NCBI GenBank assembly: GCA_018829445.1
Contig: JAHJTV010000035.1
Location: 1 to 64,000 of the forward strand
Reading direction: 5' to 3'
From: a bacterium
GTDB lineage: Bacteria; SAR324; XYD2-FULL-50-16
DNA length: 64,000 nucleotides
Below the pieces are notes generated by a model. That model saw only the letters and a list, made by a program, of their open reading frames with translations. It searched no databases and was not told where the DNA came from. The translations under genes were made by a program, and so were the position numbers. Shown here piece by piece: positions 18,729 to 28,431 of the stretch. Positions within the stretch are counted from its first letter, which is position 1, and each line of letters starts with the position of its first letter.

Positions 18729-21700
18729 ATGGCACAAACAAAAGGTAAAAACGGGGCTGCCATGGTCATTGGCGCAGGTATTGCGGGAATGCAAGCAGCC
18801 TTGGATCTCGCGGATGCCGGAATATATGTTCACCTGGTGGAGAAATCTTCGTCGATTGGAGGGATGATGGCCCAATTGGACAAGACCTTTCCCACAAATG
18901 ACTGCGCGATGTGAATTATCTCGCCAAAATTGGTGGATGTCGGTCGGCATCTGAATATAAATATTATTCCTAATACGGAAGTTATTGCTCTGGAAGGTGA
19001 GGCAGGGAATTTTACCGCCAAACTGGAGAGCTATCCTCGTTATATAAACCTGGATAAATGTACCGGGTGTGGAGAATGTAAGAGTGTGTGTCCTGTTACA
19101 GCCGTCAATGAATTTGACTGCGGTTTGAATAAAAGAGCAGCGACATATATTCAGTATGCCCAGGCAGTGCCCTTGGCATATACGATTGATAAAAACAAGT
19201 GTATCGGTTGCGGACTTTGCGAACGAGTCTGTCTGGCTAATGCGGTTGATTACAATCAGCAGCCAAACCAAGCCGATCTGGAAGTTGGTGCGGTGATTCT
19301 TGCTCAGGGATCGGATGCTTTTGATCCGTCCAAGTTCGATCATTATCAGTATAATCAATACCCTAATGTAATCACCAGTCTGGAATTTGAAAGAATTTTA
19401 AGTGCTTCGGGGCCTTATCAGGGGCATTTGATGCGTCCTCTGGACAGGGAAGAACCTAAGAAAATTGCCTGGTTACAATGTGTCGGCTCAAGGGAAAACA
19501 ATCGCTGTGATCATTCCTATTGCTCATCGGTCTGTTGTATGTATGCCATCAAGGAAGCAGTCATTGCCAAGGAGCATGCTTCGGAAAACCTGGACTGCAG
19601 CATTTTTTACATGGATATGCGAACTCATGGCAAAGATTTTGAAAAATACTACGACAGGGCAAAAGAGAAAGGGGTAAATTTTGTCCGATCCCGAGTCCAT
19701 TCAATTACTCAAGATGAAGCGACAGGTAATCTTGATATGATTTATGCGACGGAAGATGGTGAGATGATTACGGATCAATTTGATCTGGTGGTACTCTCCG
19801 TGGGATTGGAATCAAAAGAATCCGCGGTTCAGTTTGCTGAAAAGCTTGGAATTGAGATCAATGAGAATAAATTTGTAAAAACCTCGGATCGAAACCCGGT
19901 TTCAACCTCACGAGAAGGAATTTTCGTTTGTGGTGCCTTCCAGGGACCCAAGGATATTCCTCAATCAGTTGTGGAAGCAAGTGCAGCAGCAGCTGCTGCA
20001 GGTGAAGTTCTGAGTTCAGTCAGGAACACTGCAACCAAGGAAGTCGTACATGTGCCGGAAACCAATGTGAAGGGTGAACGTCCCAGGATTGGAGTTTTCG
20101 TCTGTAGTTGCGGAATCAATATTGCCGGAACGGTTGATGTCAAGGAAGCAACCAATTACGCTGCTACGCTTCCCTATGTTGAATATGTTGCCAACAATCT
20201 CTACACCTGTTCTCAGGATACACAGGAGATCATGTCCCAGATTATCAAGGAACAAAATCTGAATAGGGTTGTGGTTGCCTCTTGTACACCGAAGACTCAT
20301 GAACCGATGTTCAGGGATACGTTGACCAATGCCGGATTGAACAAATACCTGTTTGAAATGGCGAATATCCGAAACCAATGTTCATGGGTGCATGCCAATA
20401 ATCCAGTATTAGCGACTCAAAAATCGAAAGATCTGATTCGCATGGCAGTCACCAAGGTTGCTTTAAAGGAACCTTTACAAGAGATCAAGCTTGAGGTTGA
20501 TCAAACGGCAATGGTGATTGGTGGAGGTGTGTCCGGGATGACGTCGGCTTTGAATCTGGCAAGACAAGGGTTTATGACTCATTTGATCGAGCGCGAAAAT
20601 GAACTTGGAGGACAAGCCAGATCTCTTTACAAGACCGGAAAAGGCGAATTGGTTTCAGATATTCTGACCGATCTTATTAAGGATGTGGAAGCAGAGAAAA
20701 ATATCGAAATTCATTTGAATACCTCACTGGAAGAAGTTGATGGATTTGTCGGTAGTTTTAAAAGTTCCTTAAAATGTGGTGAGGAGATCACCGAACTTGT
20801 GCATGGTGTTGCTACCATAGCAACCGGAGGGCACGAATATCAACCCGCTGAATACTCTTTCGGACAAGATCCAAGAATCGTTACAAGTCTTGAATTTGAT
20901 AAGAAACTGATGGATAACGAGATTGAGTTTGATAAAATTCAAACCGCTGTGTTTATTCAGTGTGTCGGATCAAGAGAGCCCGGAAGACCCTATTGCTCGC
21001 GAGTATGTTGCAGTCATTCCATTGAAAGCGCCCTTGAACTGAAAGAGAAAAACCCGGATATGAATGTACTGATTCTCAATCGGGATATTCGAACCTATGG
21101 CGAAAGAGAGCATCTTTACAAGGAAGCCAGGGAGGCCGGTATAATCTTCGTTCGCTATTCAGCGGATGATAAGCCGGATGTATCCCTTAATGGTGATAAG
21201 ATCATTATAAAGATCATTGATAAAATTTTGGGTCGTCCCTTGGAGATCGAAGCGGATCTGTTAACTTTGGCCACTGCAATAATCCCGAATCGGGATATAA
21301 AACTGGCTCAAAATTTCAAGATCACAATGGATGAAGACGGATTTTTCGTTGAACGCCATGCCAAGCTTGGACCTTCTGAATTTGCGACAGACGGTGTTTT
21401 CCTCTGCGGATTGGCGCATTATCCCAAACCATTGGATGAAGCCATTGCCCAGGCCAAAGCAGCTGCTTCAAGGGCTGTCACTTTGCTTGCACGCGGAACA
21501 GTGAGTACGAATGGAGAGATTGCCACAATTAATCCGAATATCTGCAGTAGTTGCGGAATTTGTGTCTCTGTTTGTCCCTATTCTGCTCCAAGGTTTTTGG
21601 AAGAGGGAAGAATGGCAGGTAAATCGGAGATTAATGCTGCGCTTTGTAAGGGTTGCGGGCTATGTGTCTCCTCATGTCGTTCCGGGGCAATCACTTTGAA

Positions 21701-21746
21701 GGGTTTTAGTAATGAGCAAATATTCTCGATGATAACAGCAGCCTAG
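18729..21746 (+). CDS. hdrA: selenoprotein HdrA (second copy, double HdrA module)
   Basis: Read through TGA 18912-18914 as selenocysteine 62, this is 1005 residues. It starts with an FAD motif GAGIAGMQ, then [19 protein letters not shown], parallel to the first hdrA. Two [4Fe-4S] motifs (C111/C114/C117/C121 and C158/C161/C164/C168) follow, then FAD-associated HdrA blocks such as [12 protein letters not shown] second HdrA-like module begins at [15 protein letters not shown] and ends in two more [4Fe-4S] motifs. It lacks the GltD insert of the first copy but is otherwise clearly homologous to it. It should be the flavin-bifurcating hub of the Flox-Hdr part of the operon. Translation from a naive start at 18930 would lose 67 residues. 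Confidence 0.9.
18912..18936 (+). promoter_or_regulatory. UGA selenocysteine codon and candidate SECIS of hdrA (second copy)
   Basis: After the TGA, CGCC (18922-18925) can pair with GGTG (18932-18935) around AAAATT, or CCAA with TTGG around AA. GGU lies 20 bases after the first base of TGA, exactly as in the first hdrA. The stem is weak; treat as a candidate only. Confidence 0.45.
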
Positions 21747-21783
21747 AAGACTGTTTAACACCTTTTATATAAAGGAGAAAAAA

Positions 21784-22215
21784 ATGTCCGAATGGGAACC
21801 GAAAATTCTTGCCTTTCTGTGCAACTGGTGCAGCTACGGCGCAGCTGATTTGGCTGGGGTGAGCAGATTTCAATATCCGCCAAACCTGAGAATTATTAGA
21901 ATACCCTGCTCTGGTAGAATGAGCCCGAAGTTTATACTCTCTGCTTTTATGAATGGAGCGGATGGGGTTTGGGTCTCCGGTTGACACCCTGGCGACTGCC
22001 ATTACCTGGAGGGTAATTATTATGCACGAAGGAAATTCACCTTATTAAAAAATTATTTGGAGTATTTTGGGATCGAACCCGGACGTATGCACTTTTCTTG
22101 GGTTTCATCTGCAGAAGCTAGTAAGTTTATCACTGTTGTCAAAGAGGTTACCAAATCGGTTAAGGCTCTTGGACCTGCAAAAAATCTAATTAAAAACCGG
22201 TCAAAGGTGAGTTGA
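21784..22215 (+). CDS. floxD: selenoprotein MvhD-like subunit, FloxD
   Basis: Read through TGA 21982-21984 as selenocysteine 67, this gives 143 residues, the normal MvhD length. Motifs are [14 protein letters not shown] and VSG-U-HPGDCHY, the [2Fe-2S] ligand set with Sec replacing one Cys. It has no winged-helix tail, unlike its paralogue upstream. An AAGGAG ribosome binding site precedes the ATG. Together with the three downstream genes it forms the FloxABCD set known from sulfate reducers and other anaerobes, where FloxD links the NADH-oxidising Flox module to HdrA. The next gene starts one base after this stop. Confidence 0.9.
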
Positions 22216-22216
22216 T

Positions 22217-23164
22217 ATGCTGGGATATATTGGAAAAATAAAGGAAATCTCAAAGAATCTCTTAAAGGACGAAAAAGTAGAGATGATTATCGGATTTCGC
22301 AAGGGTTCGGATCCTTTAAGAAGCGAGCCTTGTATGGTGAAACAACTCGATAAGGTCGATGATCTCGTCTGGGACAGTAGTTGTAGTATGAATCTGGTAA
22401 ACTATTTGACCAATAGAACCGAGAAAATTGGGATTATTGCAAAGGGATGCGATTCTCGAAATATTAACACCCATATTATTGAAAATAAAATAAAACGGGA
22501 TCAACTCTATATTATCGGGATTCCCTGCACCGGAATGCTGGATAAGCAGAAGGTAGCCGGTAGGATGTCGGAGGAAGTTGTCGAGATCAATGACAACGGA
22601 GATAATATCACTATCAAAGGGGAAAAACAGGAAGTTACCGCTGATCGACACGATCTTTTACAGGATAATTGCAAGACTTGTAATCATCGCAATCCGGTTA
22701 TTTTTGATGAGATGGTTGCAGAGCCGATCGCGGAGCAGACAGATGTGGAGAAGTACGAAGATGTCAAAGCCATTGAGGCGATGTCGGCTGACGAAAGATG
22801 GCAGTATTTTGATGATCTGTTATCTCCCTGTATCAGATGTTATGCTTGTCGAAACGCCTGTCCACTTTGCTACTGCCCGACCTGTTTTGTCGATGAATCC
22901 ACGCCACAATGGGTGGGAAAGAGTGACGATTCTACAGATACCAAGGCATTTCACCTGTTAAGAGCATTTCATTGTGCCGGACGCTGTACTGATTGTGGTT
23001 CTTGTGAACAGGCATGCCCTATGGATATAAAAGTCAGGAAATTAACCAAAAAGCTAACGAAGGACAGTTTCGACTTATATGGTTGGGAATCAGGTCTGAA
23101 TCATGAACAACGACCGCCCCTTGATACCTTTAAGCCTGATGATCCAGAAGATTTTATAAAATAG
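22217..23164 (+). CDS. floxC: FloxC-like ferredoxin/FrhB-type iron-sulfur subunit
   Basis: A 315-residue electron-transfer subunit. The N-terminal half resembles the FrhB/FdhB family (GIIAKGCDSRN, IIGIPCTGML). The C-terminal half holds two [4Fe-4S] motifs, CIRCYACRNACPLCYC and CTDCGSCEQACPMDI, plus extra cysteines. In the Flox model this subunit relays electrons between FloxB/FloxA and FloxD/HdrA in the cytoplasm. Its start codon follows the floxD stop by one base, indicating tight co-translation. Its role follows from cluster order and family resemblance, not from a unique catalytic motif. Confidence 0.85.
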   Translation: MLGYIGKIKEISKNLLKDEKVEMIIGFRKGSDPLRSEPCMVKQLDKVDDLVWDSSCSMNLVNYLTNRTEKIGIIAKGCDSRNINTHIIENKIKRDQLYIIGIPCTGMLDKQKVAGRMSEEVVEINDNGDNITIKGEKQEVTADRHDLLQDNCKTCNHRNPVIFDEMVAEPIAEQTDVEKYEDVKAIEAMSADERWQYFDDLLSPCIRCYACRNACPLCYCPTCFVDESTPQWVGKSDDSTDTKAFHLLRAFHCAGRCTDCGSCEQACPMDIKVRKLTKKLTKDSFDLYGWESGLNHEQRPPLDTFKPDDPEDFIK

Positions 23165-23227
23165 TTATCTACTCTAAATCCCTATCTGAATTTGAGATAA
23201 GGTTTTGAATTGAAAGAGGCAAAAACG

Positions 23228-24262
23228 ATGAAAGTAGTTAAAATCGACCAGAAAAGTTGGGAAGAGGGGCTGAAAAAGCTTTATGGTGCATTTCGATTAA
23301 TCGGCCCGGTAAAGGAAGGCGAAACCGGGAAGTTTAAGGTGCTTGAAGAGGGTGAAATGCCTGATCTAAGTATTCAAAACACCCATCTTTCCGCAAAAAG
23401 TGTTGTCTATTCACAATCGCAAGTGATGTTTAAGTATGATTTGAATGAAAATAATAAAGATCATCATATCATGAAGACGATTGAGGAAGATGCTACGCCG
23501 CAAGTTCTCTTAGCAGTAAGACCTTGTGATGCGGCTGCTTTTTTGATAGCAAAAAAGAATTTTGATAATCCGGACTACCGAGATCCTTATTGGTGTGAAA
23601 CGTACGAAAAAACAGTAATGGTGGGATTCGCCTGCAATAATCCCGGGAGTACTTGTTTTTGCACCTCGACCGGGATAGGCCCATACAGCGAAAAAGGACT
23701 GGATGTCATTTTGATTGAAAATGGCGAGGATTTGCTTGTTAAGGCAATCACCGAAAAAGGTGAGAAATTGATAGGTAAAACAGGATGGAAGACAGAAGCT
23801 GATCCTGGTGTAATTGAAACATTGAAACAGGAGGCTGAAGCTAAGATCTCTTCTGTGGTGGATACCAATATGATTGAAAAAAAATCCACCAAGGAATTGT
23901 TCGAGGCTCCTTTTTGGGAAGATGTAGCTTTTGCTTGTATCAACTGCAGCACCTGTACCTTTAGTTGTCCTACTTGCTGGTGTTTTGACATCCAAGATGA
24001 AAACCTGGGTGATTCGGGAAAAAGAATCCGAAATTGGGATAGCTGTATGTCTCCGTTGTTTACGCTTGAAGGATCCGGGCATAATCCCCGGCCTGTTAAA
24101 TTTCAGCGAGTCAGACAACGTTTCATGCATAAATTGAAGTATTACGTCGATAAATACGAAGATGGCATCCAGTGCGTCGGATGTGGTCGCTGTATTAAGT
24201 TATGTCCGGTTAACATTGATATTCGTAATGTTAGTCAAAAAATGAACAATTATAATCCGTAG
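23228..24262 (+). CDS. floxB: FloxB-like 4Fe-4S dicluster subunit (HydB/sulfhydrogenase beta family)
   Basis: A 344-residue protein related to sulfhydrogenase subunit beta (HydB). An N-terminal RPCDAAAF motif is typical. Two [4Fe-4S] motifs lie in the C-terminal third: CINCSTCTFSCPTCWCFD and CVGCGRCIKLCPVNID. It passes electrons between the FAD/NAD-binding FloxA and the other subunits. The ATG at 23228 is used because AAAGAGG lies eight bases upstream; the frame could also begin at a TTG at 23210. It lies 63 bases after floxC. Confidence 0.87.
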   Translation: MKVVKIDQKSWEEGLKKLYGAFRLIGPVKEGETGKFKVLEEGEMPDLSIQNTHLSAKSVVYSQSQVMFKYDLNENNKDHHIMKTIEEDATPQVLLAVRPCDAAAFLIAKKNFDNPDYRDPYWCETYEKTVMVGFACNNPGSTCFCTSTGIGPYSEKGLDVILIENGEDLLVKAITEKGEKLIGKTGWKTEADPGVIETLKQEAEAKISSVVDTNMIEKKSTKELFEAPFWEDVAFACINCSTCTFSCPTCWCFDIQDENLGDSGKRIRNWDSCMSPLFTLEGSGHNPRPVKFQRVRQRFMHKLKYYVDKYEDGIQCVGCGRCIKLCPVNIDIRNVSQKMNNYNP

Positions 24263-24299
24263 ATTTACGATATAAAAGTATGAATCAAGGAGAACTGTC

Positions 24300-25136
24300 G
24301 TGCTAAATCCATATCAGCCTTATCCGGTGCGTATTGACGAAATTATTACGGAGACGGAGGACAGAGTCTTAAAAACGTTTAAATTCGTTTTTCTCAATCC
24401 AGAAGATGAAGAAAAATTTTCATACAAGGCAGGACAATTTGCCGAATTATCCGTGACAGGACAAGGTGAAATTCCCATTGGAATTGCGTCATCACCCACG
24501 GAAAAAGGTTTTATAAAATTCACGGTTAATAAAACCGGAAAAGTGACCAGTTATCTGCATCAGATGAAAGTCGGTGATATAATGGGTGTCAGAGGTCCAC
24601 TGGGAAACAGCTATCCCTGGGAAGTCCTGGAGGGAAAAAGTGTTGTTATTATTGGTGGAGGTTTCGCTTTTACTACCTTGCGATCTTCCATTGTCCATAT
24701 GCTTGCTAATCGGGACAAGTTTAAAGATATCCATGTTATTTACGGTGCCAGATCCCCCGGACTATTACTTTATCAGGATGAGTTAAAAGCGTGGGAAGCT
24801 GCCGGCGATATCAATATGCATATCACAGTAGATGGTACTGATGATCCCGATTGGAAATACAATGTTGGATTTGTTCCAACTATAACCGAACAAAAAGCTC
24901 CACCCGCAGATGATGATACCTATGCGATTGTGTGCGGACCTCCAATCATGATACGGTTTACGCAACCTGTTCTTGATAAATTGGGTTATGCTCATGATCA
25001 TATCATTAACTCTCTGGAAAAAAGAATGAAATGTGGCATCGGATTATGCGGTCGCTGTAACATTGGCGATAAATTCGTCTGTAAAGACGGACCGGTTTTC
25101 ACATTGGAACAATTAAATACAATACCGAGTGAATAG
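24300..25136 (+). CDS. floxA: FloxA-like FAD/NAD(P)-binding subunit (HydG/sulfhydrogenase gamma family)
   Basis: A 278-residue ferredoxin-NADP reductase-type flavoprotein. It shows an FAD-binding block (IGIASSPTEKG, in place of the usual RxYS), a nucleotide-binding GGGFAFTTLRS near residue 118, and a C-terminal [2Fe-2S] site KCGIGLCGRCNIGDKFVC. FloxA oxidises NADH and feeds the Flox-Hdr complex. The start is a GTG with AAGGAG seven bases upstream. It is paralogous to nfnA elsewhere in the window but closer to the sulfhydrogenase gamma branch. Confidence 0.9.
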   Translation: MLNPYQPYPVRIDEIITETEDRVLKTFKFVFLNPEDEEKFSYKAGQFAELSVTGQGEIPIGIASSPTEKGFIKFTVNKTGKVTSYLHQMKVGDIMGVRGPLGNSYPWEVLEGKSVVIIGGGFAFTTLRSSIVHMLANRDKFKDIHVIYGARSPGLLLYQDELKAWEAAGDINMHITVDGTDDPDWKYNVGFVPTITEQKAPPADDDTYAIVCGPPIMIRFTQPVLDKLGYAHDHIINSLEKRMKCGIGLCGRCNIGDKFVCKDGPVFTLEQLNTIPSE

Positions 25137-25194
25137 TATATTAAGTTTTTTTTAATTCCCCTGATCACTGAAAATTTAATGGAGAATAAAGCAA

Positions 25195-26496
25195 ATGGAT
25201 GAATCAGCGATCAAGATTAGCGGAAAGCGCAAAAGTGCTTTTCTGGACAAGGTTAAGGATATCCTTCCCAACGAAGGGAACCTTAATGCTTGCCTGACCT
25301 GCGGAATGTGCGCTTCAGGGTGCCCCGCAACTGGGATCGATAACATGGATCCCCGTAAATTTCTCCGTATGGCAGTCTTAGGTCTTGATGAAGAAGTACT
25401 GACAACACCTTGGGTTTGGGCTTGTACCATGTGCCAGCGATGTGTCTATGTTTGTCCAATGGAGATTAATATTCCACAACTGGTCTATAATGCCAGGGCG
25501 TCTTGGCCCATGGACGAAAGACCAAAGGGAATCAAAGGTTCCTGCGACGCAGCTCTTAAAGTAGATTCATGCAGTGCCATGGGATTAACCGGAGAGATGT
25601 TTACGGATACTGTTGTTGAGTTGCTGGAAGAGGTTCAGGAAGAGCAGGAAGGATGTGAAAATCTGCAGGCTCCCATCGATAAGAAAGGAGCTCATTTCTT
25701 CGTGAATCAAAACTCCAGGGAACCGCAGATGGAAGAGGATGAAATGGTTCCTCTCTGGAAAATATTTAAAACGGTTGGAGCCGATTGGACTTACGGTTCC
25801 AGAGGATGGGCAGCAGAAAACTACTGCATGTTCCTGGCTGACGATGAAGCCTGGGAAAAGAATGTCCGTATTAAGGCCGATATGGTCAAGGAGTTGGGTG
25901 CCAAGGTCTGGCTCAACACCGAGTGAGGCCACGAACTATTCGCATTCCGGTCCGGACTGCAAAAGTTTAATATCGAGCACGATTTTGAAATCGCTGATGT
26001 CAGGCAATATTACGCAAAATGGATAAGGGAGGGTAAACTCCCCGTAAATTCAGATTGGAACAAAGACCTGAAAATAAAATTCACACTTCAGGATCCTTGC
26101 CAGTTGGTTAGAAAAACATTTGGTGACGAAGCGGCTGACGACATGCGCTATGTTACCAAAATGCTGGTGGGTGAAGAGAATTTTATTGATATGGCACCGA
26201 ACAAGTCCAACAATTACTGCTGCGGAGGTGGTGGTGGATTTCTTCAGTCGGGAAGAAAAGAGGACCGTCGTAAATATGGTAAACTGAAGCATGATCAAAT
26301 CATGTCAACAGGTGCTACTTACTGTATTGCGCCCTGTCATAATTGTCATTCTCAAATTCATGACCTATCTGAGCATTTTGAAGGCGGCTATCATGTCATT
26401 CACTTCTGGACCCTGATTTGTCTTTCCATGGGAATACTGGGTGAAAATGAAAGAACTCACCTGGGACCAGATCTGCAGAATTTTGGATTAGAGTAA
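25195..26496 (+). CDS. selenoprotein HdrD/HdrBC-like Fe-S oxidoreductase with CCG domain
   Basis: Read through TGA 25924-25926 as selenocysteine 244, this gives 433 residues. The N-terminal HdrC-like part has two [4Fe-4S] motifs, CLTCGMCASGCPATG and CTMCQRCVYVCPMEI. The C-terminal HdrB/DsrK-like part has NTE-U-GHELF, where relatives have Cys, followed by one complete CCG motif: DPCQL, CCGGGGG, then APCHNCH. It should bind the special Fe-S site that reduces a disulfide or related thiol partner. Classic HdrB has two CCG motifs; here only one is intact, as in some HdrD/DsrK-like proteins. It is the last gene of the Flox-Hdr operon. A gene caller would split it in two. Confidence 0.88.
25924..25960 (+). 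promoter_or_regulatory. UGA selenocysteine codon and candidate SECIS of the HdrD-like gene
   Basis: Downstream of the TGA, GCA-T-TCCG (25942-25949) pairs with CGGA-C-TGC (25953-25960) around a GTC loop, giving a 3+4 bp stem. GGU spans the stem-loop junction at +25 from the TGA. This is the clearest bacterial-type SECIS candidate of the five. Confidence 0.6.
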
Positions 26497-26504
26497 CTCC
26501 ATTC

Positions 26505-26536
26505 TTAATCCGGGAATCGTAAGATTCCCGGATTAA
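26505..26536 (+). terminator. hairpin after the hdr/flox operon
   Basis: TTAATCCGGGAATC and GATTCCCGGATTAA form a perfect 14-bp stem with a GTAA loop, starting 8 bases after the stop codon of the last operon gene. No T-run follows, so termination may be inefficient or the hairpin may stabilise the mRNA 3' end. Confidence 0.65.
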
Positions 26537-26686
26537 TGGTATCTCACGCTGCATTTTCCTTCTATTGAAAAAACCGGTTGGTTAAGTTTATCAACCAGCA
26601 TCCACGTCCCCTATTCTCCTTTTGGCATCTCAATTGACTGGGTTATCTCTCCGTTAATTTCAGACAGATAACGCTCTTGAAATCAA

Positions 26687-27139
26687 TCAGCTGTTTTGCG
26701 CCATTTGGGCGTAGGCAACTTGTAATCTGTTTTTTAAGATGATGGAAATTCGCTTCATGAACCGCAATCCAAGTTTTGGGTCCTGAGCGAACAATCTTTC
26801 AAGTTTGGATGCTTCCCAACAAACAAGTTTGCAATCTGTCAGAGCTCTGGCATGGGACATGGACTTTTTCTCTTCTGCATCTTCCAATGCCGAAATTCCG
26901 AACGTCCTGTTGGGAACTATATCTTTGACACGAACCGAAGTGCTTGTGTTTTTCTCAATTTCAAGCGCAACTTTCCCTTCCAGAAGTGAATATAGATATT
27001 CTGCCTTGTCGTTTTCCCTGAAGATATATTCTCCATTTTTCACGGTAGTAATGGTTGCAATGGCTGCAACCTTTTCTACCATCTCTTTTTCCAAGTGCGT
27101 AAGGAGCAAAACCGATTTTATCTCTTCAACTCTTGCCAT
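26687..27139 (-). CDS. stand-alone cyclic nucleotide-binding domain protein
   Basis: A 150-residue protein consisting of one Crp-type cNMP-binding fold: FRENDKAEYLYSLLEGKVAL and a later FGISALEDAEEKKSMSHARAL resembling the phosphate-binding cassette. No helix-turn-helix follows, so it cannot act as a normal Crp/Fnr regulator. It may regulate a partner protein by ligand binding. It is convergent with the hdr/flox operon and followed, on the same strand, by no other gene. Two CBS-domain proteins lie upstream on the same strand. The ligand is unknown. Confidence 0.88.
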   Translation of the reverse strand: MARVEEIKSVLLLTHLEKEMVEKVAAIATITTVKNGEYIFRENDKAEYLYSLLEGKVALEIEKNTSTSVRVKDIVPNRTFGISALEDAEEKKSMSHARALTDCKLVCWEASKLERLFAQDPKLGLRFMKRISIILKNRLQVAYAQMAQNS

Positions 27140-27515
27140 AATCCAATCTCCAATTAAGTTGTTTAGGTTTACGTATCATTTCTGCGTTTATACCTTTCCT
27201 TGCGCCTACATCATATCTGAAGGTTTCATTGATTGTAAACAATATTATACAACCAGACTATTTCACCTTCTTATCCTCACAGTGAAGGCGTAATTGAGCA
27301 TCTTCACATGCTTAACAATTGATTGCCCTTATTATGGTTTTAACTGAGAGATATATACAAGGATTCTCAAGGGATCTTCAATCTGCGTACTTCGGATTAT
27401 GGAAAAACTGTGGATAGCTGGATGGGAAATCAAAACACAAGCCACTTTTTCCAGGCAAATATTATAAGATCAATTTATACTTAATGATCAACCGGAATAA
27501 GAATCTTGAGCTTAA
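27140..27515. other. 375-bp gap between the cNMP-binding and first CBS genes
   Basis: No gene or clear repeat. AT-rich; it presumably holds the promoter of the cNMP-binding gene on the minus strand. Confidence 0.35.
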
Positions 27516-27932
27516 CTATTTTGTAACTCCTTGTGGGAAAAAATGTAGGTGCAGACCTCTTACCAAATCACGACGGGTGATCTGTCCGACTAACTTCTCT
27601 GAATCAACTACTGGCAGTCTACGGATATTATTCTCCAGAAATACATCTGCAACCTCTTTGGCCGTCATGGTACTGGGAACAGTAAATTCAATTTTACTCA
27701 TGTGATCTTTCACCTTTCCTGCCGGAAGGGCGTGATAAGTCTGGTGAACGAAGACATCCAGGCACTCTTTTTCCGACAGCCTGCCTACCAGATTGCCTTC
27801 ATCATCAACGACCAATAACCCGATTAGCCCTTTTTTCATCAAGGTTCTGATCACTTTATTGATTGTATCACTCTCTTTTACTGTATTAAATTTTTTATCC
27901 ATTAAATCAGCCACTAATAGTTCTGATGCCAT
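27516..27932 (-). CDS. CBS-domain pair protein
   Basis: A 138-residue protein made only of two CBS domains, with GLLVVDDEGNLVGRLSEKE in the first and RRLPVVDSEKLVGQITRRD in the second. CBS pairs bind adenosyl nucleotides such as AMP, ATP or NAD and act as energy or redox sensors, usually with a partner. The ATG at 27932 is supported by a GGAG seven bases upstream; a TTG at 27944 overlaps that site. The next gene is a close paralogue. Confidence 0.9.
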   Translation of the reverse strand: MASELLVADLMDKKFNTVKESDTINKVIRTLMKKGLIGLLVVDDEGNLVGRLSEKECLDVFVHQTYHALPAGKVKDHMSKIEFTVPSTMTAKEVADVFLENNIRRLPVVDSEKLVGQITRRDLVRGLHLHFFPQGVTK

Positions 27933-28020
27933 TTTATACTCCAAATTTGTTTAGAGATCAGTATGAATTCAGATTTTGCATTGCCGTTCTAAAGGAATGA
28001 ATTTTAGGCTCTTCATTAAT

Positions 28021-28431
28021 TTATATACTGAAGAGTTCTATCGCTTTTATAATATCACGACGTGTTATTTGTCCTACCATTTTCCCATGTTCAACTACCG
28101 GCATCCGTCTGAAATCGGTCGTCAGAAACACTTGGGCCGCTTCAACGACTCCGGTCGATTTTTGAACGGTTTTGAAATCATCGTACATGATATCCATTAC
28201 GGTGGCTTCTTCAATCGGTTTGATCGAGCCGGTTGAAAATGCTTCTAGATACAACTTAATGCATTTTTTTTCTGACAAAATTCCCAGGACTTTTCCATCA
28301 TTATCAACTACACACGCTCCAAACAGCCGCTTTTTTCCCAGGACGTCAACAGCATCAGGGACTGGTGTTTCAGGGCTGAAAGTAACGAAGACACGATCCA
28401 TAAGATCATCAACTTTCAGGTTTTTTTTCAT
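28021..28431 (-). CDS. CBS-domain pair protein (paralogue)
   Basis: A 136-residue CBS pair, similar in layout to the downstream gene: GACVVDNDGKVLGILSEKK and RRMPVVEHGKMVGQITRRD. The ATG at 28431 follows GGGG; a GTG at 28437 is possible. The two paralogues lie 88 bases apart on the same strand and probably arose by duplication. As single-domain sensors they may form hetero-oligomers. The long 5' region of this gene contains three adjacent hairpins, noted separately. Confidence 0.88.
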   Translation of the reverse strand: MKKNLKVDDLMDRVFVTFSPETPVPDAVDVLGKKRLFGACVVDNDGKVLGILSEKKCIKLYLEAFSTGSIKPIEEATVMDIMYDDFKTVQKSTGVVEAAQVFLTTDFRRMPVVEHGKMVGQITRRDIIKAIELFSI

